Assembly: GCF_035046505.1 (NCBI RefSeq)
Contig: NC_089822.1
Coordinates: forward strand, 126,972,807 to 127,036,806
From: Tiliqua scincoides
Lineage: Eukaryota; Chordata; Lepidosauria; Squamata; Scincidae
DNA length: 64,000 nt
Direction of reading: 5' to 3'
In this document: positions 1 to 11,099 of the stretch, in pieces
Numbering within the stretch: the first letter of the stretch is position 1
Layout: each line of letters begins with the position of its first letter
The notes under the pieces: generated by a model
Seen by the model: only the letters and a program-made list of their open reading frames with translations
Database searches by the model: none
What the model was told of the DNA's origin: nothing
Program-made: the position numbers and the translations under genes

Positions 1-326
1 TTTCTTTACTCAGCGTGTGGTTGGTCTGTGGAACTCCTTGCCACAGGATGTGGTGACGGCATCTGGCCTGGATGCCTTTAAAAGGGGATTGGACAAGTTT
101 CTGGAGGAAAAATCTATTACGGGTTACAAGCTATGGTGTGTATGTGCAACCTCCTGATTTTAGAAATGGGCTATGTCAGAAGGCCAGATGCAAGGGAGGG
201 CACCAGGATGCAGGGCACCAGGATGCAGGTGTGCTCTCTGGGCATTTGGTGGGCCGCTGTGAGATACAGGAAGCTGGACTAGATGGGCCTATGGCCTGAT
301 CCAGTGGGGCTGTTCTTATGTTCTTA
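1..326 (+). mobile_element. CR1 LINE, 3' end fragment
   Basis: The first ~135 bases encode the extreme C-terminus of a CR1 ORF2 (FFTQRVVGLWNSLP, then DAFKRGLDKFLEE). The CR1 3' untranslated tail follows and ends in the tgttcttatgttctta terminus. The same tail is at 22.1-22.5 kb and, inverted, at 51.3-51.7 kb. The element enters from outside the window, so its 5' extent is unknown. Confidence 0.9.
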
Positions 327-334
327 AGAACCTC

Positions 335-765
335 CGTGTTAGGCAGTGAGCCCAACAAGGGGGCTCTGGATCTGGTTGAGCTTCGCTTTGCCGGTCCTGC
401 CTCCCTCCCTCCCCCTGGAACGCCTCCTCCTTGCCCTCTCTCCACATCCCCCGAACGCCTCCTCTCTGCCCTCAGCTCACCTCCCCCTTCCCAGAACACT
501 TCCTCTCCACCTCCCCCCATGCCCCCACCTACCTCTCCACTGCTCAGCACTCCACGCAACTGCTAAGCAGTGGAGCGCCAGAGGCTGCCCGGCAGTAGCC
601 CAGCACCAGCCACTGCTGGGATACCACCAGCACTCGCCCAGCGCTAGGGCCTGCCAATGTGCCTTATGGCACGTTTGCGACAGTGCGCGCCATCGGTAAG
701 CTGGATTGGGCTGATGGTCTCCAGCTCTGTCATGGTTCGAGTAACTCTCCTCTGGACCCACCCAG
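335..765. repeat. C-rich dispersed repeat, family D
   Basis: This C-rich stretch shares its start (ggctctggatctggt) and its end (ccttatggcacgtttg, then ggattgggct) with 37,745-38,022, and its end with 29,338-29,598. It looks like a non-autonomous transposon of a dispersed family. Open frames through it are low-complexity Pro/Ser/Leu and are not considered genes. Confidence 0.55.
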
Positions 766-769
766 TTTG

Positions 770-1023
770 TCAATAGCCTTCTTAAACTGTGGAGCCCAGA
801 ACCGGACACAGAATTCCAAAGTTCAAACACGTCCAAGACATTCTCCTGAAAGCCTGCAAAGTCTTCATGTTGTGGGTGTGAGATATTGCATGATGAATAA
901 AATGCAAGACCTCACGAAGCCAGATAATCTCTAAAACGTAAGCGAGAAACAAGCACACACAGGTTGAAGCTGGCATTTCAAACTATCTTTAGTTGGATTT
1001 GCTTGCTACCAGGACTCATGAAG
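770..1023 (-). mobile_element. LINE-derived fragment (CR1-like)
   Basis: The minus strand matches 35,990-36,235 read on the plus strand, through ctccacagtttaagaaggc and ggatttgcttgctaccagg. One stretch translates to a CR1-like VQFLAPQFKKAIDK, so it is probably a decayed CR1 relative. The gypsy element was inserted at its edge. Confidence 0.55.
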
Positions 1024-1028
1024 ATGCC

Positions 1029-1474
1029 TGTCACGGGGTGGGGCAAGTCCCTTCCCCTTTAAGATGGGCTGGGTCAGGTGTAGGGTATTAACAACTAAGG
1101 AATAAAACCTGGGGTTGGGTGCCTGGAAAGGAGAGTGCAGGGGGAAGGAAGCTTACAGCTTGATAGTGGAAGCAATACTGAGATTTGTAAGTATAGTTTT
1201 AGCCTCTTTAAGATCTTTCTTGTTTTTAAAGCTATTGTGTTGCATATGGAAATGTTTTTATGGAGCAATTGAACTCCCTTAAGTTTAATAAAAATCTTTT
1301 ATGTAAAACATTTGGTGCAGTAATTGACCAGGGCATGTATGATATTGGGACCTGGCTTGGAGTAAGCAAAAAATAAATAAGCATTGCTCTTGAGGGTGGT
1401 GGAGGGGGGTTGAGTCCTGGCAGGGTTGGTGTCTCCCCTGGTCCTTCCCTACCCCAAGGGCAATGTTTGTTATA
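1029..1474 (+). repeat. 5' LTR of the Gmr1-type element
   Basis: Begins TGTCACGGGG. Contains the polyadenylation-like aataaaa at ~1,287. Nearly identical to the 3' LTR. The 5' target duplication ATGCC sits just before it. The next bases (tggtggcagcc) occupy the primer-binding-site position; I could not assign the tRNA. Confidence 0.92.
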
Positions 1475-1760
1475 TGGTGGCAGCCAGGGTTCTTAAGTGC
1501 CTGACATGGTAAATAGCAGTGGACTCTGCTAAGTGTCTGGCATGGTAATTAGTGGTGGGTACCTCCAGGGGTGAGTTGTTAGGTGGGTGTGGTGAGTCAC
1601 GGTGTTTGGTGATGCACACCTGTACCTAACAGAAGGAATAGTGGTGCTGGTCACTTGGAATAGAACTGGGTGGTGCTAACCAATGATACATGGTCCTTGG
1701 TCAATTTGCACTGATTAATATGCAATTGCAATAGCTGTTTTTTGTTTTGTGGAGTGAGGA

Positions 1761-3010
1761 ATGCAACAGGAAAATAGCTTAGGGAAAGGAGCTGCTAAGT
1801 TACTTCTGGGAGCAGTACAATTTTCAGCTGCTGAATTGGAGTTGTTGCAGAGTTTCCCTACTCCCAAGACGGAGCGTTTGAAGTTTCATTTTCTTCAGGA
1901 GCAGTCTGAAGGAGTAACAATGTCACTTCCTAAGTATTCTGGAGATCTGGATAATTTAAAGGAGATGGAAGAAGACAGTGATGGATATGATGGTGCTGTA
2001 GGAGGGGCTCGGGACTTTGGAGCTCGCCTGAAAGTTAAGCACAAAGTTTTGCCTGATACCTCCAATGACGGAAGTGCTTCTGAGGTTGCTGGGTCTATGA
2101 AGGGGGAGTTGAGTTTAATGTATCAGCTCCTGCAAGTACAGACTCAGATGTTACAGGACCAGCGTCAATTTTTTGAGGAAGATAGAAGAGATCGTAAAAA
2201 AGAGAGAGAGTACCAGCGTCGGTTAGAAATGGAGAAAGAACCACAGATTGATCCATGTACTCTACCAAGATGGGCATCTAATGTGGATATTTTGGACTAT
2301 TTGTGTTTGTTTGAAAGAGCTATGAGACAGAACAGAGTGGAACAAAGTAAATATTTAAAGTTTCTTACTCCTTTGGTTCAAGATAAAGTGGCTGTGAACA
2401 TTTTGGCATCTTTATCAGAGGAAGCTACTTACCAACAATTTAAGGATGCTCTTACTCGCAGACTAGCCCTTACTTCTGATGGTCTGCGTAGGAGGTTTTG
2501 TCAGTTCAAGAGACAGCCTGGAGATTCATTAGTAGAGGTTATATCTCAGCTTGAACACAGATTAGATTTATGGCTGCAGGCAGAAAAAGTTATGACCCTG
2601 CAGCAGTTAAGGAATGTGGTTCTTAAAGAACAATTTTATTCTTTATTCTCAGTAGATCTTACAGCTATGATAGAGGATCAGAAGCCGGATTCGCCCCAGA
2701 AAGCTGCAGATCTGGGAGATGCTATACTTGCAAGGAGACCAGGAAATTTTAATCTGCGTCGAGTCCCAGAACAACAACCACAGTTTGATCGTGGGTGGGA
2801 GAAGAGACAGTATGATATAGGCTCACATAGAGAACAGCGGGAAGTGCAGGCAGTTTCTCAGGAACTGTCAGCTCCTCGTGAGTCAAATCGTACTGTTTGT
2901 AAAGGGCTTGGACAGTCTAAGGAAAGAGGGAGACTTCCATTAGTAGATACTGTATCCCATATTACTTGTTTTTTTGTAAGGAACCTGGCCATGTAAAAAG
3001 GGATTGTGAG
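1761..3010 (+). CDS. gag region of the Gmr1-type element (fossil)
   Basis: A charged, Gln/Glu-rich capsid-like region (LPRWASNVDILDYLCLFERA, then QFKDALTRRLALTSDGLRRR) follows the common retrotransposon gag (PNMA/Arc-like) layout. It ends in a CCHC zinc knuckle with CKEPGHVKRDC near 2.98 kb, which would bind the element's RNA. The start is the first ATG of the frame. Treated as part of a broken retrotransposon. Confidence 0.8.
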
Positions 3011-3489
3011 CAGTACAAGGCAAGAGGGGATGCTAAGGGTGGTCGCCCACAGGTTCGATATATTAAGCATCCATTAGTGGAGGATGTGGCTGCTCTTACA
3101 GAAATTAGGGAACAGGAGGGTGTGGCCAAAGCCTTACAAGATGTTCATGAGGAAGTATCTACTTTTACAGGTTTGGGAGGCTCTATAGTAACTGCATTGG
3201 CAAATGGACAGTCTCAAAATTCAAATAAAGATGTTGTGCCAATGGTAGTTACAAGTCATCAGCGGGAGGTGGTTGCTGAGTCAGGAGTAGTGGCAGGAAG
3301 GATGAGTTCTGTTGAGAATACAGAGGTGGGTGTTCAAGAGGCCTTGGGGACAGTGGCACAGTGTTCAGTGAGAGTCAACACAATTTTTTTGAGAAAACCT
3401 GAAGGAAGGAGAGAGATTAGACCAGATGAGTGGATTACTCCTGAACAAAGGAAATGGGCATCTGAGCAAAGGGAAGAGGATGTGGAGTT

Positions 3490-3770
3490 GTTTCATGGAT
3501 GTATGAAGGTCCGTGCTGTTTTGGATTCTGGAGCTGATGTGTCATGTGTATCTAGGACCTTGATTACAGAAGATATGATTTGTAAAGATGTTTGTATGGG
3601 TGCTAGGTCATATGCAACCTCAACACGTTATTTTGAAGTTGCAAAAATTCATATTAAGTTTCGAGATTTTGAGGCTCAAGTTCCGGTTATAATACATCCT
3701 GAGCCCATAACACCTTTGATTTTAGGGGCTGATGTCCTTTGTCGTACTACGCAAATTTTAGCTATTACCC
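3490..3770 (+). CDS. aspartic protease region of the Gmr1-type element (fossil)
   Basis: The retropepsin signature VLDSGADVSCVS is at ~3.52 kb and the second conserved block, LILGADVL, at ~3.72 kb. In living relatives it cuts the gag-pol polyprotein. Its position between gag and integrase fits the family. Confidence 0.8.
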
Positions 3771-4149
3771 ATGCACAGGCTATATGTCAGGATGGAAGTA
3801 GTAATGTGGAGGGTGCAAGGGCAGCATTGTCTATAAGTACAGAAAGGGTAGAGGAGTTGGAAGATCAAGAACAACAACAATTGCGAGAGGCATGGACTAT
3901 GGCATTGGAGAGTGAAGTTGCTCAACGTGAGTTTAGGGAATTGGTACAATCTGATTTGTCATTGGCAAGTTGTAGAGAGAAAGCAGTATCAAGAGAAGAA
4001 GATATGGCAGAAATGAGTGAAGGTTTTTTTTTTTGAAACAAGGCCTCCTTTATCGGGTCTATGTGCGTAAAGGTCATTCTTCTGAATGGAAACCTGCCAG
4101 ACAACTTGTTGTGCCTGCTGCTTTTAGGGAACTCCTCCTGAATACTGCA

Positions 4150-5200
4150 CATGCATCCACATGGGGAGCGCATTTGGCAGCTAAGAGGACTTTGGCTAGA
4201 TTATCTGAGTGATTTTATTGGCCTGGAATTTGGCGAGATGTTCAGCAGAAATGTAAAGTATGTCAAACTTGCCAATTTCGAGGAATACCAACTGATGAAA
4301 CTAGGGCTCCATTGCATATTATCCATTTCCCTCAGCACCTTTTGAAACAATTGCTTTAGATATTCTCGGGCCTTTGAGTCCAACTAAGACTGGGAAACGT
4401 CATATTCTTTTGATTCTTGACCATTTTTCAAGGTATGTGGAAGGATTTGCATTATCATCCATTACTGCTCCAGTAGTAGCAAAGGTACTTCTTGATTTTT
4501 CAGCACGGTTAGGAGTGCCTCGCACACTGATTTCAGATCAGGGACCTCAATTTGTGAGTAAATTAATACAAAAAATGGCAGAGATATCAGGTATTCAACA
4601 TCTTCCTGTAGCAGCGTATAATCAGCGTGGGAATGGGGTAGCTGAAAGAGCAATTCAGACCTTGACTCAAATGTTACACTCTTATGTTGCTGATCATGGA
4701 GCAGATTGGGACCTGGGGCTTCCACTTTTACTTTCTGCATTTAGGGAAGCACCTCAGGAATCACTGGCTTTTAGTCCTAATCAGCTTGTTTTTGGACGCT
4801 CATTGAGGACACCCTTGGATTTACTTAAAGAACATTGGCAGGGTAAGCTTCAGCATATGCCGGTTCCAGTGAAGGACTATTTGACAACTCTTCAGTCAAC
4901 AATAAAAACTGTGAGGGAATGTGCTGAAAAGAATTTGATGGGGGCACGTGCCTCTCAGAAAGAACGTTATGATGCAAAATGTCGTATACGTTCATTTGTA
5001 CCAGGATCTAAGGTTTTGGTGTTAAAACCGGATCGTCAAGATAAACTGCAGGGCAAATGGGAGGGTCCATATATTGTTAAAAAATGCTTGTCTGATGTTA
5101 ATTGTTTGATTGTGCCAGTGGAGGGACATAAGAAACCAAAAGTTCTCCATGTTAATAGGTTAAAACCTTATTATGAACATGTTGTTTCTGTCTTAACCTT
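4150..5200 (+). CDS. integrase region of the Gmr1-type element (fossil)
   Basis: A His/Cys zinc-binding segment (4.14-4.28 kb) is followed by the DDE core: ILDHFSRYVEG (first Asp), LISDQGPQF (second Asp) and GNGVAERAIQTL (Glu). A GPY-type C-terminal module reads GKWEGPYIV near 5.06 kb. Integrase lies upstream of reverse transcriptase, the reverse of most gypsy elements and diagnostic for Gmr1. Confidence 0.88.
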
Positions 5201-5259
5201 AAGATTGGAGGAGGAGGAGGACAGGATTGATAGAGATCTTCTTGCAGAGACTAAGGAAC

Positions 5260-6704
5260 CAGATGGGGTGGAAACAATGGAGTTGCCTGAGGATGTGACA
5301 TGGAATCAACAAGTCCAGTTACGAGAAGTTTTACAGGAACATTCTGTTGTTTTTAATAACAAACCAGGCAGAACCACTCTTGTTGAACATTCTATTTATA
5401 CTGGTCATAGTGCTCCTATTCAGACTAAGTGTCGTCCTTTTTCTGGGAAATTAAAGCAGATTTTAGAAAAAGAAATACAGGAGATGTTGGAATTAGATGT
5501 TATTGAGCCTGCAGCTAGTCCATGGTCTAGTGTCCCAGTAGTGGTTGGCAAGAAGGGGTTGGATGAGAATGGAGATCCACAGTTTAGAATCTGTGTTGAT
5601 TTCCGTCCAATTAATAAGATAACAACATTTGATGCTCATCCCTTACCAAGAGTGGATGATCTTTTGGACCAAGTTAGTGGAGCTCAGTATATTTCTTGCC
5701 TGAACTTATCTAAAGGGTTTTGGCAAGTACCACTAGCACAAGACAGTAAATGTAAAACTGCTTTCTCTACACCATTTGGACAATTCCAGTTTAAAGTTTT
5801 GCCTTTTGGACTTGCAAATTCTCCAGCGACATTTCAAAGGTTGATGAATTTAGTTTTGTGTGAATTTAGTACTTTTGCAATTGCTTATTTGGATGATATT
5901 TGTATATTTTCAAATTCATGGGAGGAACATTTGAAACATTTAGATTTGGTCCTCACAAAACTCCAGCAGGTGGGGCTTATGGTTAAGTTATCCAAGTGTC
6001 AGTTTGCTAAGTCATATGTAGATTTTTTGGGGTTTCGAGTAGGGAGAGGACAAATTCAACCATTGCAGGCTAAAGTTAAGAGTGTATTAGACTGGGAACC
6101 TCCAAAAACTAAGAAAAATTTGTTAGCATTTTTGGGCTTGTCGGGTTATTATAGGCGATTTGTACAGAATTATAGCCAGATTGCTGCTCCACTTACAGAT
6201 TTAACAGGAAAGAATGCTCCTGAAAAACTTAAGTGGACTCTAGCTTGTCAGATAGCTTTTGATACTCTCAAGCAGTGTTTGGCTAGGGCACCTATTTTAA
6301 CTGCACCAAACTATTCACAGCCTTTTATTTTACAGACTGATGCAAGTTCTTGTGGGCTGGGTGCAATTTTGGCCCAGTATGATCATCAAGGTCAACTTAA
6401 GCCTATTGTTTTTCTTTCTCGTAAATTGCTGAAGCATGAACAAGCATATTCCACTGTGGAAAAGGAAACATTAGCTGTAGTTTGGGCAGTAATGAAGTTA
6501 CGCCATTTTCTTTTAGGCACCCATTTTCAAATCCAGAGTGATCATAGTCCCCTTCAGAGTTTGGAGCGTATGTCTTCTAACCAAAGGATTTTAAGATGGT
6601 CACTGATTTTACAAGATTATTCATTTTCTATCTCCCATATTCGGGGAGTTTTAAATTCTGTGGCCGATTCATTGTCACGGAGATGGGGTCCACAAGATGA
6701 TTGA
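5260..6704 (+). CDS. reverse transcriptase and RNase H region of the Gmr1-type element (fossil)
   Basis: Reverse transcriptase blocks in order: CVDFRPINK, FGLANSPATFQRLMN and the catalytic YLDDICIFS (~5.89 kb). Gypsy-type RNase H follows, with LQTDASSCGLGAILAQ (~6.33 kb) and a terminal ADSLSR. This is the last coding part; no integrase or chromodomain follows it, only the polypurine tract and the 3' LTR. Confidence 0.93.
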
Positions 6705-6836
6705 CAGTCCTAGTATAGGCATAGTGCTGGCACTGTATCTTACAGGATAGTGAAATGTTTATGGTTTTAATTTTAATGTGGATCTCATTCCGTGGGTTGG
6801 AATAGTTCCAGTTTTGGCTGGAATCTCTTCCAACTT

Positions 6837-6846
6837 GGGAGGGGCG
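6837..6846 (+). other. polypurine tract
   Basis: The short G-rich run gggaggggcg lies directly before the 3' LTR, where the plus-strand DNA primer is expected. Confidence 0.7.
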
Positions 6847-7293
6847 TGTCACAGGGTGGGGGCAAGTCCCTTCCCCTTTAAGATGGGCTGGGTCAGGTGT
6901 AGGGTATTAACAACTAAGGAATAAAACCTGGGGTTGGGTGCCTGGAAAGGAGAGTGCAGGGGGAAGGAAGCTTACAGCTTGATAGTGGAAGCAATACTGA
7001 GATTTGTAAGTATAGTTTTAGCCTCTTTAAGATCTTTCTTGTTTTTAAAGCTATTGTGTTGCATATGGAAATGTTTTTATGGAGCAATTGAACTCCCTTA
7101 AGTTTAATAAAAATCTTTTATGTAAAACATTTGGTGCAGTAATTGACCAGGGCATGTATGATATTGGGACCTGGCTTGGAGTAAGCAAAAAATAAATAAG
7201 CATTGTTCTTGAGGGTGGTGGAGGGGGGTTGAGTCCTGGCAGGGTTGGTGTCTCCCCTGGTCCTTCCCTACCCCAAGGGCAATGTTTGTTACA
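6847..7293 (+). repeat. 3' LTR of the Gmr1-type element
   Basis: A 447-bp copy of the 5' LTR, starting TGTCAC and ending ACA. The target duplication ATGCC follows at 7,294-7,298. Confidence 0.92.
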
Positions 7294-7298
7294 ATGCC

Positions 7299-8097
7299 AT
7301 TTCCTGGTGTTACCATCACTGGTTCAGTTCCTGTGTGTCAGACTTACAGCACCCTCAAGTAACTCTACGGAAACCAGGCAGAGGCATAATTAGAATTGTC
7401 ACTGTTTACAGTGCATAAAGCCACTACAGAACAGAGTGAATGGGCTAGACACCGCTCCACTCACACACACCCCACATCCCAGATCACAAAATGAAAAGAT
7501 GTTGGAAGATCCAATCATGGACTTCCTATGTCAGGCCCAGTTTGGCCCTCAGTCAGCAGAGAGGCTCACACATTTTTATATATGCAAGTATGGTAGGTGT
7601 TTATCAAGCCTGAGGGCTAATTTGCATGCTCCCTTGCCCTCCCCACCCACATAGACACACTTTACTTAATAGTTCCAGCATCTGGACCCTAACGGCTGAT
7701 TCCCATTTTATGGACGCAGTTGTCTTGGCAGCATATACACAGGTGTTTCCTGCAGAAAAAACATGAAGTGCTACAAGGAGTCACGCATCTTCACTTGCTC
7801 ACTGATAAATAGCAGGCACACTCCAGGCAGTGGCAACTGGCTGCAGCTCCCTGGCATGTGTTTTTGGCTGAAAGCCTGGAGTTGTGCCATCAGTCCACAG
7901 TACTTTCATTCAGAAACACTGCATGAACACGGCAGACATCCTAACACAGTGAATTTGCCCTCATATGAGGGACAGAACTCCCCCAAGGCGGTATTGGTGC
8001 TTGCATGATACCTGCTTTTCCATGGCACATCCAGAATACAACCAGGCAACACAGTGTGCTTAACTGGCTGATCACTAGGACAAAAGAGTAAGGGATT
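7299..8097. other. no gene recognised
   Basis: About 800 bp between the gypsy element and the next CR1. Open frames are short and unlike any family I know. Nothing further can be supported. Confidence 0.6.
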
Positions 8098-8150
8098 AAG
8101 GGTTCAATCCTATCCAATTTTTCAGCATTAATACAACCTTGGTTGTATTG
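8098..8150. repeat. fragment of inverted-repeat transposon family C
   Basis: Begins gggttcaatcctatccaat, the terminus of the family found whole at 17,968-18,148 and 23,257-23,437. Only the end remains before the CR1. Confidence 0.5.
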
Positions 8151-8154
8151 ATGA

Positions 8155-9599
8155 CCTTGGTTGGGGAGGTTAGAGAACAACAAGACAAAGGCAGGAGAAG
8201 AAATTGGGAAAGGTAGCGTGATGGGATGTGATAGACGGTTTGGCACAATGAGAGGATGCGGGGACAAAGGAGCGAATAAGCAGCCCATCCTGGGGCATTC
8301 CGTGTACAAATGCTTTTATGCGAATGCCCGAAGTCTACGAGCAAAGGTGGGAGAACTGGAATGTCTGGTGACAAGGGAAAATATTGACATAGTGGGCATA
8401 ACGGAAACCTGGTGGAATGCGGAGAATCAGTGGGATATCGCAATCCCGGGCTATAAACTCTACAGGAGGGACAGGCAGGGGCGTGTTGGAGGTGGGGTGG
8501 CCGTTTATGTTAAGGAAGGTATAGAATCCAGCAAAGTAGAGATTGAAGGTGGGTCCGACTCCACCGTAGAATCTCTGTGGGTTAAATTACCAGGCTTGTG
8601 CAGCGATGTAATACTGGGGGTGCGCTATCGTCCTCCAGACCAGAAATCGGATGGGGACCTTGAAATGAGGAAACAGATCAGGGAGGTGACAAGGAGGGAC
8701 AGGGTTGTAATCATGGGGGACTTCAAACATCCTCATATTGACTGGGTCAATTTGTGTTCTGGTCACGATAAGGAAACCGGATTTCTTGACATGCTAAATG
8801 ACTGTGGCTTAGAGCAGCTAGTCACGGAGCCCACCAGAGGACAGGTGACTCTGGATTCAATATTGTGCAGTACGCAGGACCTGGTTAGAGATGCAAACGT
8901 TACTGAGCCATTGGGGAACAGTGATCATGCTGCGATCCGCTTTGACATGCACGTTGGGGGAAGAATACCAGGCAAATCTCTCACAAAAACCCTTGACTTC
9001 CGACGGGCGGACTTCCCTCAAATGAGGAGGCTGGTTAGAAGGAGGTTGAAAGGGAGGGTAAAAAGAGTCCAATCTCTCCAGAGTGCATGGAGGCTGCTTA
9101 AAACAACAGTAATAGAGGCCCAGCAGAGGTGTATACCGCAAAGAAAGAAGGGTTCCACTAAATCCAGGAGGGTGCCTGCATGGCTAACCAGCCAAGTTAG
9201 AGAGGCTGTGAAGGGCAAGGAAGCTTCCTTCTGTAAATGGAAGTCTTGCCCTAATGAGGAGAATAAAAAAGAACATAAACTGTGGCAAAAGAAATGTAAG
9301 AAGGTGATATGGGAGGCCAAGCCAAACTATGAGGAACGTGTGGCCAGCAACATTAAGGGGAATAATAAAAGCTTCTTCAAATATGTTAGAAGCAGGAAAC
9401 CCGCCAGAGAAGCGGTTGGCCCTCTGGATGGTGAGTGAGGGAAAGGGGAGATATAAGGAGACTTAGAGATGGCAGAGAAATTAAATGAGTTCTTTGCATC
9501 TGTCTTCACGGCAAAAGACTTCGGGGAGATACCGCTGCCCGAACGGCTCCTCCTGACCGAGGAATTAAGTCAGATAGAGGTTAAAAGAGAAGATGTTTC
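8155..9599 (+). mobile_element. CR1 LINE fragment (endonuclease part)
   Basis: Carries the endonuclease domain and the linker to reverse transcriptase of a CR1 ORF2. The match to the CR1 at 19.4-20.6 kb stops at gaagatgtttc (~9,599), before the reverse transcriptase, so it lacks its 3' half. This is unusual for a LINE, which normally loses its 5' end, and suggests a later deletion or rearrangement. Confidence 0.9.
8161..9438 (+). CDS. CR1 ORF2 apurinic-type endonuclease, partial
   Basis: A 425-residue frame. Visible motifs are YANARSL (~53-59), the metal-binding glutamate in ITETWW (80-85), YRPP (156-159), GDFKHPHIDW (186-195) and SDHAAI (254-259). The enzyme would nick target DNA for LINE insertion. 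The usual GDFN is GDFK here (the copies at 19.4 and 53.9 kb read GDFN), so catalysis is doubtful. The frame ends at a stop absent from the sister copy, and the element is truncated shortly after. A dead fragment. Confidence 0.85.
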   Translation: MGRLENNKTKAGEEIGKGSVMGCDRRFGTMRGCGDKGANKQPILGHSVYKCFYANARSLRAKVGELECLVTRENIDIVGITETWWNAENQWDIAIPGYKLYRRDRQGRVGGGVAVYVKEGIESSKVEIEGGSDSTVESLWVKLPGLCSDVILGVRYRPPDQKSDGDLEMRKQIREVTRRDRVVIMGDFKHPHIDWVNLCSGHDKETGFLDMLNDCGLEQLVTEPTRGQVTLDSILCSTQDLVRDANVTEPLGNSDHAAIRFDMHVGGRIPGKSLTKTLDFRRADFPQMRRLVRRRLKGRVKRVQSLQSAWRLLKTTVIEAQQRCIPQRKKGSTKSRRVPAWLTSQVREAVKGKEASFCKWKSCPNEENKKEHKLWQKKCKKVIWEAKPNYEERVASNIKGNNKSFFKYVRSRKPAREAVGPLDGE

Positions 9600-10065
9600 C
9601 CTGTCTTGTGTTCTTTGCAACCACAAAGGCTACAAACTTCTTTAAAACATTTGAAAGCTGACACAGGAAAACAAGTGTCCTACCAGGTCCAGCCACTGGC
9701 CTACAAAGGGGGCTGTCGGCCCCAGGTGCCACCTTCTGAGAGGGTGACAAACTGCCCCCAGCCCCTCCGCACCTCCCTATATGGTGGCAGCAGCGCAGCA
9801 GGCACCTGCTGCAACTGTGCGGCTTCTGAAAGCTGCTACAGCCTGCAGCTGAGCTCCCAGGTAGTGTGGCAGTACATGTCCTAGCTCCGATTGGTGGAGG
9901 AGCTGGAAGAAGAGGCTGAGCCATGCGGCAGCCACAGCACAGCCAGTTCTTCTGGCAATGGTGCAAATGCCCACCCACAACAAACAGCAATGCGGGGGGG
10001 GGGCTGAATAGTGTGGGAACTACTCTTGGAGTGATCTTGGAAGCACCAAGGGCAGGTGGCTGAGG
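9600..10065. other. no gene recognised
   Basis: GC-rich sequence after the truncated CR1. I looked on the minus strand for the next SOAT2 exons (the DWWNST block that should follow FYK) and did not find them. Confidence 0.55.
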
Positions 10066-10156
10066 CTACAATCCTATCCTCACTTTCCTGGGAGTAAGCC
10101 CCTTTGACTATTATGGGGCTTACTTCTGAGTAGACATGCACAAAATTTGGCACTGA
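10066..10156. repeat. short palindromic transposon, family A
   Basis: An ~85-90 bp near-palindrome with aatcctatcctcactttcc at one end and acttctgagtagacatgca at the other. Further copies are at 30.5, 33.2, 34.1-35.1 and 51.1 kb. It resembles a short hAT-like element common in squamates (inference). A CAGC run follows at ~10,196-10,222. Confidence 0.75.
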
Positions 10157-10893
10157 GCCAGCCAGCGGTGGCCCTGATCCAGGGATGAGGGGGGAGCCAG
10201 CCAGCCAGCCAGCCAGCCAGCGTGAAGGTAAGAAAGGATGCGGGCCAATATGGTGAGCGACCCTGGCCGGCACCAACAACATTATTGGCCTGGCCAAAGG
10301 GGAAGGGGATGGGAGCTGGGAAATCCTACTCCCTCACAGCTAGGCCTTTTGTGACACCCCCTAATTGGTTGGTGCTGTTCTCAGTCTGAAGTTGGAAGGA
10401 GGAGCAAGGAGCTTGCGCTTGTTCTCCCTCTCCTCCTGGTGGCTCCTGCAAGGAGGGAACCTCGTGCAGCACCAGAGAAAGGAGAAGAAGCCAGTGCCTG
10501 CTGGGGGCTGCTTGCCTGGTTCTGTGACTGTAAGGAGGAACAAGGGAGAGTCGGGTTACTCAGGCTGCTTGCCTGTGCTTTGGCGATTGTGGAACTGAGA
10601 TTTGGGGGGGGGGGGTGTCTCAGGAGGAGTGGAACAAAAACTGTTGGATATGTGTTGGGGGGCTGCTAAGTGCAGGATGCTGTTTTTGTGAGGGGGAAAT
10701 GTGCTGGGGGATGCTCTGATATGTTGGGAATGGTGAATCTGGATTAAATAATTATTTTATAATTTTATTATTTATCATTAAATTTTGTCATTGGGTGCCA
10801 AATGGGCTTCGTATGCCACTGGGTCCGCCTAGAACGAACAGCACAGACACAACCCCATCCCTTCCCTGCCCTCTCCCCCAGCCCCACCATCAC

Positions 10894-10991
10894 CTTGTAG
10901 AAGGCGTGGTCGGCAAAGCGCAGCATCTCAGCAAAAGCATTTTGCCAACAGTGCAGGAAGCCAAAAAAACCCAACAGCAGCAGCAATGTCC
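10894..10991 (-). CDS. SOAT2: SOAT2 left copy, exon with [14 protein letters not shown]
   Basis: A 98-nt exon between ccccag (acceptor) and gtgatg (donor). It encodes the strongly conserved SOAT block [16 protein letters not shown] followed by HAFYK, where the right copy has RAFYK. It begins with two bases of a split glycine codon and ends in phase 0. Confidence 0.92.
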
Positions 10992-11059
10992 CTGGGGAAT
11001 AGATGGATAAGGTTAATGTAGGGAGGGGGAAGCACCAAATCTGCCAAGAACTTGATCAG

Positions 11060-11065
11060 CAGACA
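11060..11065. other. deletion junction in left SOAT2 copy
   Basis: Relative to the right arm, bases matching 60,630-63,375 (2,746 bp) are gone and about 4 extra bases (agac) sit at the join. The right-hand edge is just 8 bp upstream of the 46-nt exon. Little or no homology at the join suggests end joining. Confidence 0.85.
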
Positions 11066-11099
11066 AAGGAGCAGACATTGGGTGAGTGTACTGGGAGAG

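Larger units (their letters stand above)
1029..7293 (+). mobile_element. Gmr1-type Ty3/gypsy LTR retrotransposon (fossil)
   Basis: Two ~446-bp LTRs, beginning TGTCAC, flank a coding interior. A 5-bp target duplication, ATGCC, lies at 1,024-1,028 and 7,294-7,298. Part order is gag, protease, integrase, reverse transcriptase, RNase H. Integrase before reverse transcriptase is the Ty1/copia-like order that defines the Gmr1 group of Ty3/gypsy elements in deuterostomes. The LTRs differ at only a handful of sites (~1% by eye), so the insertion is young. The coding region is broken, with roughly three or four breaks, so it is a recent fossil. No envelope gene is seen. Confidence 0.93.

Noticed and set aside
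7299-8097. A gene between the gypsy element and CR1
   Set aside because: Only short frames without recognisable motifs or splice patterns.
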